Source: Brugia malayi (lineage: Eukaryota; Nematoda; Chromadorea; Rhabditida; Onchocercidae). Taken from it: a stretch of 64,000 nt of DNA. Below the pieces are notes generated by a model. It saw only the letters and a program-made list of their open reading frames with translations. It ran no database searches and was not told the origin of the DNA. Where the stretch lies: assembly GCF_000002995.4 (NCBI RefSeq), contig NW_025062479.1:13928721-13992720 (forward strand). Reading direction: 5' to 3'. Made by a program: the position numbers and the translations under genes. This document shows positions 42,675 through 55,660 of the stretch, piece by piece (position 1 is the first letter of the stretch; each line of letters begins with the position of its first letter).

Positions 42675-43867
42675 AAAAAGTGAAAATGCTAGCAACTGGA
42701 AATACTGAAATGACAAACGAAAGTCAATCGAGAAGTGATAAATGCGAAAAATACTATATTTTAGGTTTTTTTTTTTTTTTTTTTTTTTTGAATTTTCTAA
42801 ATCATTTATTCAATTCTTCATTTAATATCAAATAATTAATATCTGTAAAAGCAACAACAAAAAGCAAAGTATTTTTCATTTATTTGGTTCCATCAATTAC
42901 AAAAACATTGTTTTTTTATTTAAATTATGAATGAAATTAAAATAGATTCCAATGGATTAAAACAAAATTATGAATTAAAATAAAATATATATAATTTGTT
43001 GAAGAAATTAATAGCAAATTGTATAATTCTTTCTTCCTATTCCACTTATAATGCATCCTACACTTTTTAAAATATTTATACGTCCATTTTAATTTCATAT
43101 CATTAATTTCCAGTTTATTTAAAAATAAATAAATAAACAAATAAAAGTTATTGTTAGTCTCTTCTTCATTGTAAAAAAATTTAAAGTGTTTTTCTTAATT
43201 TCGCATTTTTTTGCAACAAAAATTTTTGTTACATTTCAAAGTTTTTCCTACTTTTCCTCTGTAAATAATTAATGTCTCAAAATTTTGTATAGCAAATACC
43301 ATTATTTAAAGAAAAAGCAAAAAGGAAAATGAGTGATAAAAATGGTAAAATTATCAGTAGGAGTTTAAAATGATAAAAAAATATTTCTTGAATTCATTTT
43401 GTTAAAAACAAAAAAAAAGCGAAATTATTGCTGCAAGTTTCATTTTATTAACAGATTCCATTCAAATGTTTTTGTTATTTATATTCTCAGTAAACTAATT
43501 AAATGTTTTTTAGGTAGTTGTGAAAATCCTAAGAATTGTTCATCATAGCAGAATAAAGATATATCGATTTTAATCAATTTCTAATTGTTTTTATTTCCAA
43601 TTACTAATTTCTTATTGCATTTTTTTTATTGCAGCAGATGTGATAATTTTAAATTTAATTTTACAAATTGATTCCATTACCACACATCTGTACTGCTTTC
43701 CTTTTTTCTCTTTTTTTCTATTTTTCTTTGAAAATGTTTACAATTTGATAACGTTATTTTTTGAGCATTTGCAATTTTTTAAAGCAATGATTTTCTTTTC
43801 TTTCCTTGTGAAATGGAATAATTTAAAATTTCAATGCAAAAGAAAAAAAAATTTTTCTCTCTTGATA

Positions 43868-44215
43868 TTATAAATTGACATTTTCATACTAAATTATCAA
43901 TTAATATTATAATTTTTATACTACAATTTGGTATTATAAATTTTAATACATAGACTGATATTTTAACATTAAATTATAAATTAGCATTATGAATTTTATA
44001 TTATAAATTGATACTACAAATTTTTTAATATTCTAAACTGATAATTTTATATTAAATTATAAAGTGAGATTATAAATTTTTGTAATATTAAAAATTGATA
44101 TTCTTATATTAGATTAAAAACTGATGTTATAGATTTTAATTTATAGGCTGGTGTTATAAATTTTTCATGCCAAAAATTTAGATTAAATTACAAATTTTAT
44201 ATTATAAATTAAAAT
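43868..44215. repeat. AT-rich minisatellite
   Basis: Irregular units of about 40-60 bp built on TTATAAATTGATATT and TATTAAATTATAAA, seven or so copies, directly downstream of the coiled-coil gene. Confidence 0.65.
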
Positions 44216-47200
44216 AAACAATGTTTGCACCAATCAACAAAAATAAATGTCATAAAGAATTAAATTTTATTCTCTCTCCTTACATTTAATTATCCTTTAT
44301 TATTCTCCTTTTTCTAATCAGTAATTAATTAAAAAGAGCGGCGGATTTTAATCAATGACAATTAACAACAATTATAAATACGTTATTATCAGTTGTGATG
44401 ATGGCATTTTGATAAATTATTGCAAAAATTTTTCATCATAACTAGTTTAATTATTTCATCTTTTGTATTTTATTAATTTTATATTGAAATTTCACAAATT
44501 ATTCCCTTTACATGCTGTTTTATAAGAAAATAATGTTTCTATAGCAAATTATTTATTTCTAAAAAAATAAACACTGCTAATTGAATGTTTTTTTCTCGCT
44601 TTTTCAAATAGAAATCAAAAAGAAAAAAGACAGAATTTAATTAAATATTATACATAATTTATCAAATTTATCATATAAATGCATTAGAAATGATAATTAA
44701 ATCATTTGATAATGCTGTATTATATTATTTACTTTTTGTTTGAAATGTAAATGTAATACTTTTTCAATTAGCATTTTTTTTTTTTACAAAAAACTTTTTT
44801 GGCTCAACTGTTTTCTTTTTTTCAAATTTGTATTTTTTTTATTGAATGAGTTTTTATGTTTGACTCATATTTCACTCATAATAAATTTCATATTAAAATG
44901 TGTATTTCATTTCAATTTAAATGGTAAAAAAATAAAATGTAGCAGAAATTATAAATGTTAATTAACGCATTCTTTTATTTGTTAAAGTTAATTATTGTAG
45001 CTATTAAAATTAACCGAGGCTTTTATAATTTTTATGATTGTTAACATTGAGAATTAAAATGAAATACATATTATAATATAAAATTTTGCTATTTTCTTAT
45101 TTATAGGGTGTTTTTTAAAAAAAAAAATTTTTTTTGCTGCTATTTAAAGAAAAATTTCATCGATATTATTTTATGTTATATTTCATTTTCATTAATGTAT
45201 TATTAGATAAAAATTTACATTAACATTTTCACTTTATTAATATCAATATTTCAAATTGATATTGGTTAAAAACAAAATTTATTTTCTCATTTGATATGTA
45301 ACATAAAGAAAGGACAAAATCAAAATTTCACTCTTTCAATTTTATATCATTCATTGTTTTATTAAATGATCAATTTAATCTTGTTAATTTTTTTTTTTTT
45401 GTTAACAACTTAATAAAACTTTTTATTTAAAAGGTATAAATTAATTAAAACTCATCTGTCTAATTCATTAAACAACAAAGAAAAAAAAGAAAAACGCACA
45501 AAAAAGAGTGTTATCAGTCTTTAGAAGTATGATATGACATTTAAAATAAGTGTACTAAAGATATATATGGCAAATGAAATAATGTATTTAGATGAAATTG
45601 AAATCTGAACAAAACTAAAATTGATATGCTAATTATGTAAATTAATTCTAACAGAATAAATTTAATTTTAGAAAATAAATCAGATAAAAAATAAAATAAA
45701 ACGCAATTTGCTTTTGTACTTCGTGACAAATATCAAAAAGTGACAATTTACGCAATATTATTTGTTGTTTGCTATTGAAATTGTGGTATCATAACAGATG
45801 TATTTATTTTAATTTTAATTTTAATTTCTAGAGAAAAAAAACACACACATACACACACAAAAATAATGCTCGTTATCATCATCATCAATAATAACATTGT
45901 CAGTGTGTGACATTTTTATTGTTGATTAAAAATTTATCTTTTGAATATTTTTCGTTTGCCTCGTTTTTTTTGAATATTTTTAAAAGCTGATTTTTTTTCG
46001 AAGAAATTTATAGAAATACTTCAATTTTTTTCTATCCAGAATTAAAACATATTGGAATTTTTTTATTTGTATCAATTTTGCAAAAATTGATACGTTTTTT
46101 TTTTTTTTTTTGAAGATATTTGATCCATGAACTGTTAAAATTATCATTTTTCAAAATTATTCTTACATTTTAATTAAGTTTTATTGGAATATGAGCATTA
46201 AATTAAATTAGACGATAAAAAAAAAGAAGAAACAAAATGAAGATAATAGTTTGAGTCATTTCACGTTTTGCCTTACTACAAAGCCAATAAACTACCTTTT
46301 TTATTTTTGAATTATTCAAAATGCATCAATAATTTTTTAATATCCTAAAAGATTTTATCTTACTTCTTAAATTTACAAATTTTTCAATATTAATATTTTT
46401 AATATGTAAAACATAAACAAAAAGATTACATTGAGCAAAATAATAAAAAAAAAATTAATCTTAATCTATCACTTTTTTTTTTGCTGTCATATTGAGCGCT
46501 GAGCGCAATTTGACGGAATTTTTATTAATTCACTATTGATGTTAATTGACTTCTTTATCAGTGAATATTTTTTGTCGCTTTTTTTTTTTTTTTGATATAT
46601 TTTATTCTTAATAAATGAAAATGCTCAATACATAATTTTAATAAATATTGAAAATGTTATTGCATAATAAATATTGAAAAAAAATGTTATAAAATAGTTG
46701 TAAAGACTAAGGATCATGGTTAATGATAAAATTTTACAAACAGAAATTTAAACTTTGTCGAAGCTAAATTAATTTAACACTAATTTTTTATAGATATTTT
46801 GTAATAGCATATTTTAATGAAAGCGCTAATATCGAAACTTAATTAATCTCTGTATTGCTGCATTCCTTTTTTTTCACCTGCTAACTATACGACTGGAAAA
46901 TTTAATCAGTAAAATAAAGAAAATTAGAAGTGGTAAATAATTTAGCAAAATTTTCCTAATTAAATAAATTCAAGAAAATGCCATATTATCACTTGTTGAA
47001 TGCATTAAGTATGAATATGTGCTAATTTGCTGCATTTTACCGCTTCTTCATTCATTTGCATAGCATATTCAAATACTGAAATTCTCATTAAATTAGTCAA
47101 TGAAATGAAGTTTCATATGCTGTGTGAAATTTTAATTTTAAAAGTGATTAATCATAAAATACTTCTCTAATTAAATAACTCCTATTTCAAATTATTTCTT

Positions 47201-48934
47201 AAGTTAATGCTTAAAGATAGGACATGATCAAGGCTGAAGACTAGATTAAGATCAAATATTCAAACGTATTTTTACGCATGTAAAATTTGTTGTAATTTTA
47301 ATTAAAATATAAGAGGACAGCTTTTCATTTTAATAGTTTTACTAATTTATTTTCACTAATTACATATTTAAGAGGAATTTGTTATCATGAAAAGATTAGC
47401 TTTTTTTCTGTTTTTTTCTTTGTTACATAGATATTATCATTGTTTCCTTATCAGTATGGTAATACTTCATAATTTTATTGTTTGAATTAATCTAAAGAGA
47501 ACTCTATTTCAAGTTTTTTATGTTTATGATGGTTAGTTAATTACAATGGTTCAGCTGCTTAATTTTGAAATATGTTCTTTTTTTATCATTAGTTTAAATC
47601 TCATCTTCAGTGATAATTTACAATTTTTCGCATGAATTTCTTTTTTCTTGTTTTTTTTTTTTTTTTCTTCTTTTTTTTTAGAATTTGTGATTGAAATTTT
47701 GGATAAGATAATAAAAATTTGAAATTTATCATTATTTTCATCTTTAAGAAAAAGCTACTACTGGAGGTTACAAATCATAAAAAAAAAGCAAAGATTTCAT
47801 TAACTGATAATTTTCTCTTGTATAAATCTGATAAAATTATTGCAATTTTAATACAAAAAAGACCAAAAAAAGAAAAAAAAGCAAAAAAATAAAAGAAAAT
47901 TACTCACTTAGAATTTTTTTCAAGTAAATGATTTTTATGCTTATTTTTTCTTTTTAAATGAAATAGAAAAGTTTTATTTTTTGATCAATTTTTTTTTGCC
48001 CTTTCGATTGCTCCGAAGCCTTTTTTCAATATATTAATTCTGTTAAACTCAAAAAATATTGGAATTTATGTCATATTTAATTCAAACTTATAAATATCTT
48101 TTGCAATAAACTATTCAAATAATGTTTGTTGAGTTTTCTTATCACCTCTATTAAACTATTTACTAATCATAAATAAAAAATTTAGTAGAAAGGAAATTTT
48201 CTTTTTAATTAATTAATTTTTTTAAGTACTTTTCTAGCATTTTTACTATCATAAATGAAACTCAATGATTTCACTAATATTACTGATGTGAAACAATTAA
48301 GAATGCATTTCTCTATACTTTAATATATAATCAATTTAGTCATTTACTAAATCATTTAGCTTCAGAAAAGGATCAGTTTACTAATCCATAAAAGTTATTT
48401 ATTACTTTTAGTTAAAATAGCTCTGATCGATGATGATATAAGCTATTCTTATTAGTAATTATTTGCTAGTTTCTAATTAAAATATCTATAAATTCTATCA
48501 AACTGCATTCATTCTATTCAATTTAATCAATCCTTTCTTATTATCTTTATCAAACTATTTCTAATTATGGCGTATAATAGCAAAAGAAAGTCTTTCAATT
48601 AATTTTTCGATTAATTAGCTAATTTTCTTAAAATGTTTTTCTAACATTCGTATGCAATTTATTATCTCACTTAACTTAAATTGTGAAAATACAAAAAAAA
48701 AAAAAAGAAAAGATTAGAAACTAACAAAATAAAAATATTAAAGATATAAAATTAAATTAAAGTGATAAAATAAAATACTATAGTTATGGATTGCTTTTAT
48801 TTTAAGTGGAAATCGTTGTTAAATGACGAATTTCTCTCAATTTTTTTTACTTATTTTTATTTAAAGCAAAAAAAGAAAAGTCTAAGTATGTTGTCATTTT
48901 GTTTTTTTTTGTAAAATATAAACTTCAATTCAAA

Positions 48935-49095
48935 AATATTCACCCCATTATTGGACGCTAAATATGCATGCAAATATAACAATCACTTTTGAAATGAAAA
49001 GGCCAATCAAATGGAAGACTACTAGTTTTGATTACTGCCAAGTTTTTAGTTTTTCTCGACTACCAGGCCCATTTTGAGGAAAGCCAAGACATTGT
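48935..49095. promoter_or_regulatory. Less AT-rich island with octamer and CCAAT motifs
   Basis: Sequence complexity rises sharply. It contains ATGCAAAT (48968-48975), the POU-factor octamer, and GGCCAATCAAATGG (about 49002-49015), a CCAAT-type motif. No frame on either strand looks coding. Candidate conserved non-coding element. Confidence 0.3.
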
Positions 49096-50604
49096 TACCA
49101 AAACACATTGCTTTCATTTATCATTCTATGCATATATTTCAAATGTTTAGCCTTTTCCGATAAACTTTTTTACCAGCATATTTCTACTTTACTTACGCAA
49201 AAAAAAAGGAAAAACGAGGCGCAAAATTACCGTTCCACTTTTTTTTCTTTTTTCTCTTTCTTTTTTTATTTGTGCTTTTTTTTAACAAGCAAATAAATAT
49301 TTCTCTGAATACTTGAATCAAGAAAAGAAAACTTTGGACATTGAAACTATTAATAAATTCTAGTTTTTAAATGTAATTTGATAATTGCTTTTTTTTGAAA
49401 ATAATGACAAAGAAAAAAGACACATTTTTATAATAAATTAATTTATTCATTAATTTTTGCGTTTAATAATAAATACTATCATTGTTGTTTACTATTCAAT
49501 ATTGTCACAAATTTTTTCGTTATTTTTTTCTTTTATTTCAATTCAAATTCTTTTTCTTTCTCCTATACATTTTCATCATTTATATCATTCCTCATTTCTT
49601 CTTTTTTTTGGATGTTTGCTTTATTCGAAATGAGTTATTTTAAATGATCAATTTTAATTCATCATTTATTTCCTCCAAATTCATTATGTCAAAAGTTTTA
49701 AAATAAATGAATTAATTAAATAATTATATGTAATAATATATCAAATGAAAATGGATGTACAGATGGAATTAATCACTGATATGGATTAAAAATTATTCAG
49801 TCGATTTAGCAAATAAACAGTGCAAAAAGATTTACCAATAAAACATTGTTCTAACTTATCTTACCAATTTTTTTTTTTTTTTTTTTAAATAAAGTAAGTG
49901 TGACCAAAAATTTCATTTCATTGCTTTGCCATAATGTATTAAATTAAATGGATATTATATTTGTACAGATGGAATCATTATTCAAACAAAATATATTCGA
50001 AATGTTCATATTGTTTACTTTTATATCATATTCGATCAATTTTTTAAATTCACTCATTCTTGGATCAGTAATTTAGTCTTTTCAAAACAAAGAAAAAACA
50101 AGAAAACAAAACAAAATTGTTATTTCCTCTTTTTTTTCTTTTTCTTTTTTTAATAAGATATATTTTTCAACTATTTATAGTTAATTAAAGTTCGTACTTG
50201 ATAACTTTGCTACAAAAATTTTGATTTGATAAAAAAGAAACTAGTCATTTCATTCCTTTTACGGATTTGTTAAATTAATATTTTATAGAATAGTTCCTAA
50301 AATGTAGAGCTATTTAATTTTTAAAAAGTAATTTTTGTAAAATGGAGGAAAATGAATACTTAAAGTGATCGTTCAAATATTATTTTATTATAAAATATTG
50401 TTCTTTAATGTGTTCTTTTTTTGGCTTTCATAATATTATTATCAAAAATGTTACTGAATAATATTACTTTTCAATTATCAAATGTTTAAGCCTTATCACA
50501 TCAGATTGAATATCAGATTCATAAGTTTTATCATATTATTTCTAGAATAAAGACTTATTAACAATAAATATTTGTTAAATTGCATCAATTGTTGTAAAAA
50601 TAAA

Positions 50605-50660
50605 AAAAACTTGCCTGCAGGAAATTTTCACGTGACATCGGTGACATAATTTGTAGCAAT
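50605..50660. promoter_or_regulatory. Isolated CACGTGAC E-box
   Basis: TTTTCACGTGACATCGGTGACAT at about 50625-50647, with the E-box core at 50629-50636, stands in AT-rich surroundings. It resembles the site bound by bHLH-zip factors such as TFEB/HLH-30. A single site is weak evidence. Confidence 0.25.
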
Positions 50661-52735
50661 ATTAGAAATGTCGTATTTATAGCAATCATTATTCACACAG
50701 AATTTAGCAAAACATTTTGCTGTGCTACTAATATTCTTCGAATAATCACTGATAAGCAAAATAATTGTTAATAAATCAGTAAATTGTTTACATTATTTTA
50801 TTTTTATTTTGCAAAAGTTGAAACAACGTTTAGAGTATCAATAATTTTTAACTTTGTTATCAGTTATCGATAAAATTTTCTGATGAAAATGATAGTTTAA
50901 AAATTTAACAATTACTAATAAAATAGGCGATTGATTCTGTTCTTTGAGAAATTGATTATCCATTTTTTCTGTGTTATCGTTTTTTTTCCTGAACTTTGTT
51001 AAAAATATTATTATGCAAAAAAATATCGTTAATGGTCCAATGGTATTTTTATTAATTTTATGACTAAATTTTTTGTATACTCAAAAAATTTGAAGTTGAG
51101 TTCTAATTAATTAATTTATTACTATCCATTTTAGTTTTTTTTTTCTTTTTTGTTTTGATAAAGCTATGGAATTCAAATAATGCTCTCAAATTTGTTAAAA
51201 CGAGCTTTACTCTATGTAATTACTTCATTCATATTCAACATGAAATTTTATCCATAGTTTATTATGAGCATATATGAATGAATACACATTCCCTTCTTCA
51301 TTCTCATCTCCTCACGTTTTACATTAAAATTCCAATTAAAATCCAGTTTCATACCAAAATTCTAATTCAAATCCATTAGTGATATGTTTTATTAACCATC
51401 TTTTAAACTGTGATTTGTATTTTTCTTTTTTTTTTTTTTTTGAGTAATTTTAAAAAGTATTAAAGAAAAATGAAATTCTTTTTTCTTCAAACCAAATAAT
51501 TTACATTCAACAAATAGTGAAACATTTTGCAATAATAATTATTATGAAAGGAATTTCGTATTATCCGGTCTTTTTGATCAATCAAAAAAATGTAAACTTA
51601 TTGTTTAAATCTAAATCAATTATTAAAATAATATAATCATACGGCATGAGAGAAGTTTTTTATTATTATTTATTTTATTAAATTATTAAAATCACAAGTA
51701 TTAGCAATTTTCTTTTTTTCTTCTTTTTGGATAGGAAATAAGGCATTTATTGAATAAGTTTAACTTTTTGCATTACTATTATAAAATGATAAACAAGGCT
51801 ATTTCAATAGTAAAATTCTTCTTTGATTGTAATAATGAAAGACACTTTTTTCCTTTTTTTTCTTTGCTTACTTACTCATTTGCTATAATCGTAAATAATA
51901 AGGAACGAAATAAAATTTTCATTTATTATTTATAAAAAAATTAAATTTCATCATTTTTTCATTTTCCCTCAAACTTCTTGAACTTATTTAACTGAAAAAA
52001 GAAAAATCTTAATTAGAAAATATACATAAATTATTGCAAAAAATGTTAATTAATTTTTGTTACAAATGTTTTTACATTCTAAATATATATATAAACAAAA
52101 AAAAAGTAAGTAAACATATAAGCATGTATGTTATTATTTATTTTCAACAACAATGAACTAGCTAAAATAATGGAAAGTATCTTCAAGCTTGTTATGATGC
52201 TATATCTATAAAAACATAAAAATTTTCAAATTGTTTATGTAAACAATAGATGATAATATGATAAAGATTGAGAAAAAAAAACAACAGATTTGAGTTAGAA
52301 ACGTATTATATTTATGACATAATATCATAAAAATTTATAGCTGAACTATCATTTCTAGAAATAAATTTAATAACTGACATTTTCTCAGTGATAATATTTT
52401 CAGTGATAAGGTGTGTAATATATATATTGTGTGATAAGCGCATATGTAAAGCAGGAATAATTATTAATTAAAAAAAAAAATTTTATCATCAAAACAAGAA
52501 AATTGTGTAGAATTCAAAAGGAATTATCATTAAAGGTTGATAAAAGTTTGCATTAAATGATTAATCAATCATTTGATTATAAATAGTTACCAACTAACTT
52601 AATTAATCAATAAATTCCCAAGAAAAATTCATGATTCTTGACCAATTAATTTAAATTATGTCTACATATATAGTAGTTGAATTTTCTATAAATCTCTCCA
52701 GTAATTTTTGAATTTTATATCAGATGTTACAGAAA

Positions 52736-52768
52736 TAGAGAGAGAGAGAGGGAGAAGGAGAAAAAAGA
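52736..52768. repeat. GA-repeat tract beside a less AT-rich island
   Basis: (GA)n with GGAGAAGGAG, followed to about 52880 by mixed-composition sequence that includes a TGACGTAATTAC motif like a bZIP site. Confidence 0.6.
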
Positions 52769-53594
52769 TTTAGAGGGGACTCGTAAGGTCTTTGACGTAA
52801 TTACATAATCGGTCATTATGATTTAGTGTTGTAGCGATGTCTGGAAGAAAAGTGGATGCATGCTGCGATTTATTAATTATTATAATTCTTTTATTCTCTC
52901 GTGATTTTTCTATATTCTAACGGTTTTTTTATTTCATCTTTAAAATGAGTTTACTTATAGCTAAAATATTATCATATCATATGACCCCAAAAAAACTTTT
53001 AATCTAATTAAGAATAAATTTAATTATATCGTGAAAAATAATTTTCAGTTTTATTTTATTCTTTAATTTAAGAAAAAAGAGATTACAAAACGATCAGTGA
53101 TTTGATGCTATTGAAATTGATGTCCTTCAAGAAAGTCTTTTTTCCCTTTTCTTTGCTTTTTTAAAAACTATCCGCTAATTGTTATTTGTGCTTGAATATG
53201 GATTTCTCAAGGCTCTTTTTTTTTTTTTTTTTTTTTTTGGAAATGTCAAGTTTTTTGAAGTTACCGAAATGATAAATAATCCACATTTTAAATTCATTTA
53301 TTTTTTATCGTTCATTTTTTTAATGAGGAAAGCTTATTTTGTTTCTTTTTTTATAATTAGTTTAATGAAATTTTAAAAATTTGCTTATGATCATAACGAA
53401 TAGACAAATAAATAAATGCTTATAACCATTTTAGTCATATAAAACCTTTTTTCTTTTTAATATTTTATTGCTAATTTTTTAAAACCATTCAACAAATTAA
53501 AGATTATTCTTTAAAATAAGCCAAACAGATCTGAATCTGACAAATATTAACATTTCATCTAAATTATTAACGATTGATAAAAGTTTGTATTAAA

Positions 53595-53930
53595 TGTTTA
53601 ATATATATAATAGTAAAATAATATCAGAAAAAAAAAATAAAAAATAATGTTAGGCATAATGAAAATTAATAATTGTACACTAAAATAACAAACGGACCCT
53701 GGAATGAAAAATTTTTTATTTTATTTTATTTTTTTTATAACTTTAATGATATTATCAAAATTTTTATGCATTAATAATTGGAAAAAAAACATAATGTTGG
53801 TAAAATTATCAGCAAAATATATATTAGCAAAACAACATTGGTAAAGCTATTAGTAATAATATATGTATTAGCAAAATATATAATAGTAAAATAATATCAG
53901 TAAAATATATATATTATTAGTCGTAAAGTG
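53595..53930. repeat. Diverged repeat based on AGTAAAATAATATCAG
   Basis: Several units combining TAATAGTAAAATAATATCAG with (A)TATTAGCAAAATATATA, near 53608, 53808, 53845 and 53885. Confidence 0.55.
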
Positions 53931-54117
53931 ATAAGGTAAAAAGTTGACAAGCAAAGAAAGGCGGTGCTGTCCACATTACTTCTTCCATATCAACGCGCCC
54001 AGCCCACAGCCCATCTTTTCGCAAAACTCCATACAACAGCCAGTAGTTGTCATCAGTTGCGCTTTTGCGCACACCAATAAAGTCTACTCATCATTTCTTC
54101 GACAATTTTTACTTCTC

Positions 54118-54127
54118 CCTCCTCCTC

Positions 54128-54188
<61 letters not shown>

Positions 54189-54192
54189 CTGT
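54118..54192. repeat. CTC then CT microsatellite
   Basis: A short (CTC)n run passes into about 26 uninterrupted CT units (about 54131-54182). The 140 bp just upstream (53945-54090) is one of the most GC-rich non-coding stretches of the window. Confidence 0.9.
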
Positions 54193-55384
54193 CCACCTCC
54201 CTCTCTGTTTTTTCATTTATTTTCCTTAAAATATCACATTTTTTTTTTTTTTTTTGAAAAATTCCCTAAAGAAGAAGAATATGAAATGAATTATTCATAT
54301 CATTTAAAATATTTTATTCTCTTTTCATTCATAAAATAAATTAAATTTTGCAAAAAGAAAAAAAGATTATTTTAAAAATTTCATTCGATTTTTTTTCCGA
54401 ATATTAAGGAATAAAATTATTTCATAATTTTATTTAATTTTTTTTTTTTCGAGTAGTATTTAGAATAAATAAATTTTATTTTTCGAATAATATTCAGAAA
54501 AAAATTCTGAGAAAAAAAAATGATTTTTCATGTTCCTGTCTTTTTCTCTTTCTCTCCATGTCTTTCTATTTCACTTTCTAGTATCATCGCGAATTTAAAT
54601 GTGACAATATGGAAAGAAGGAGAAAAAAAAAACGAATTCAATATTGGAAAAATTTTTAAATTGTGTTTGATTTTTAATTTTTTTTTTTAATTAACTCAAT
54701 TGTATCGTAACATTTGGATAAATTGTAAAAGCTTTTTTTTTTTCTTTTGTTAAAAATATACTAATCGTTGTTTACTACTTAAAACAAGGAAAGGAATTGT
54801 TCAGATGATTGAATGAATGAATAATTGCAATATTTTAATTTTTTAGTTTTTTTTTTCTTTTTTTTTTTTCTAAAAAGAAAGAAAATTAGATAAATAAATT
54901 TTATTTATGCAATGCATTAAATGATTCAAAATGTGGCATAAATGAATTTCATTTTTTGTTAGCTAAATGGCGTTTTAGTCATTTCTTTTTCTTTTTTTCT
55001 TAACAATTATGCATAAATCATATTTTTGAGAGGTTGTTTTTTTCATTTTTACTGTTGAAATTTGGATTAGAATTGTTGAATTTTTAAATGAAAAAAGAAA
55101 ATTTTCAAAATTAACAAACGATTAATTTTGAGTGTAAATTGCAAGATGTTTGATATTTTGGTAAGAATGAGATTTTTTTTGTTGTTGTTATTATTTTTAC
55201 TTAAATAGTTTTGTTTAGTATAGGTTTATCCATTGTTGATTAATATGAATGGAAATAATCATTTTTAATTTTTGATAATTTATCATAAGTCAGTCAATAT
55301 TTCTGAGTATTATTAAAAAAAAATATTGATGACAATGAATTTATTATTTAGATTACACTTATCACTATCAGATCATCAATTTGG

Positions 55385-55660
55385 CACTTATGGACTAATT
55401 AATAAGCACTTTATAACTATTTTTTAATATTGCAATTTTTACGTAATTCTTATAATAAATATCTTATTTAAATAATTTTACTTAGAGGCTAATTAATAAA
55501 CAATTTATAATAATTTTTACTATTGTAATTTTTATGTAGTTCTTATGATATCCAATTTGAATAATTTCATTTAGAGATTATTTAATAAATATTTATAACT
55601 AATTTTAATGCTGTAATTTTTACTACGTTTTAGTATAGTTCTTGTAGTTTTCCTAATTTT
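55385..55660. repeat. Three tandem units of about 105 bp
   Basis: Units share AGGCTAATTAATAA..A.TTTATAACTA, then AT(T/A)GTAATTTTTA and GTAGTTCTTATGATA, beginning near 55390, 55484 and 55572. Confidence 0.6.

Noticed and set aside
53944..54339. Plus-strand frame of 131 codons with a long Ser-Leu run
   Set aside because: The run is only the CT microsatellite translated, followed by poly-Phe; no donor and no conserved motif.
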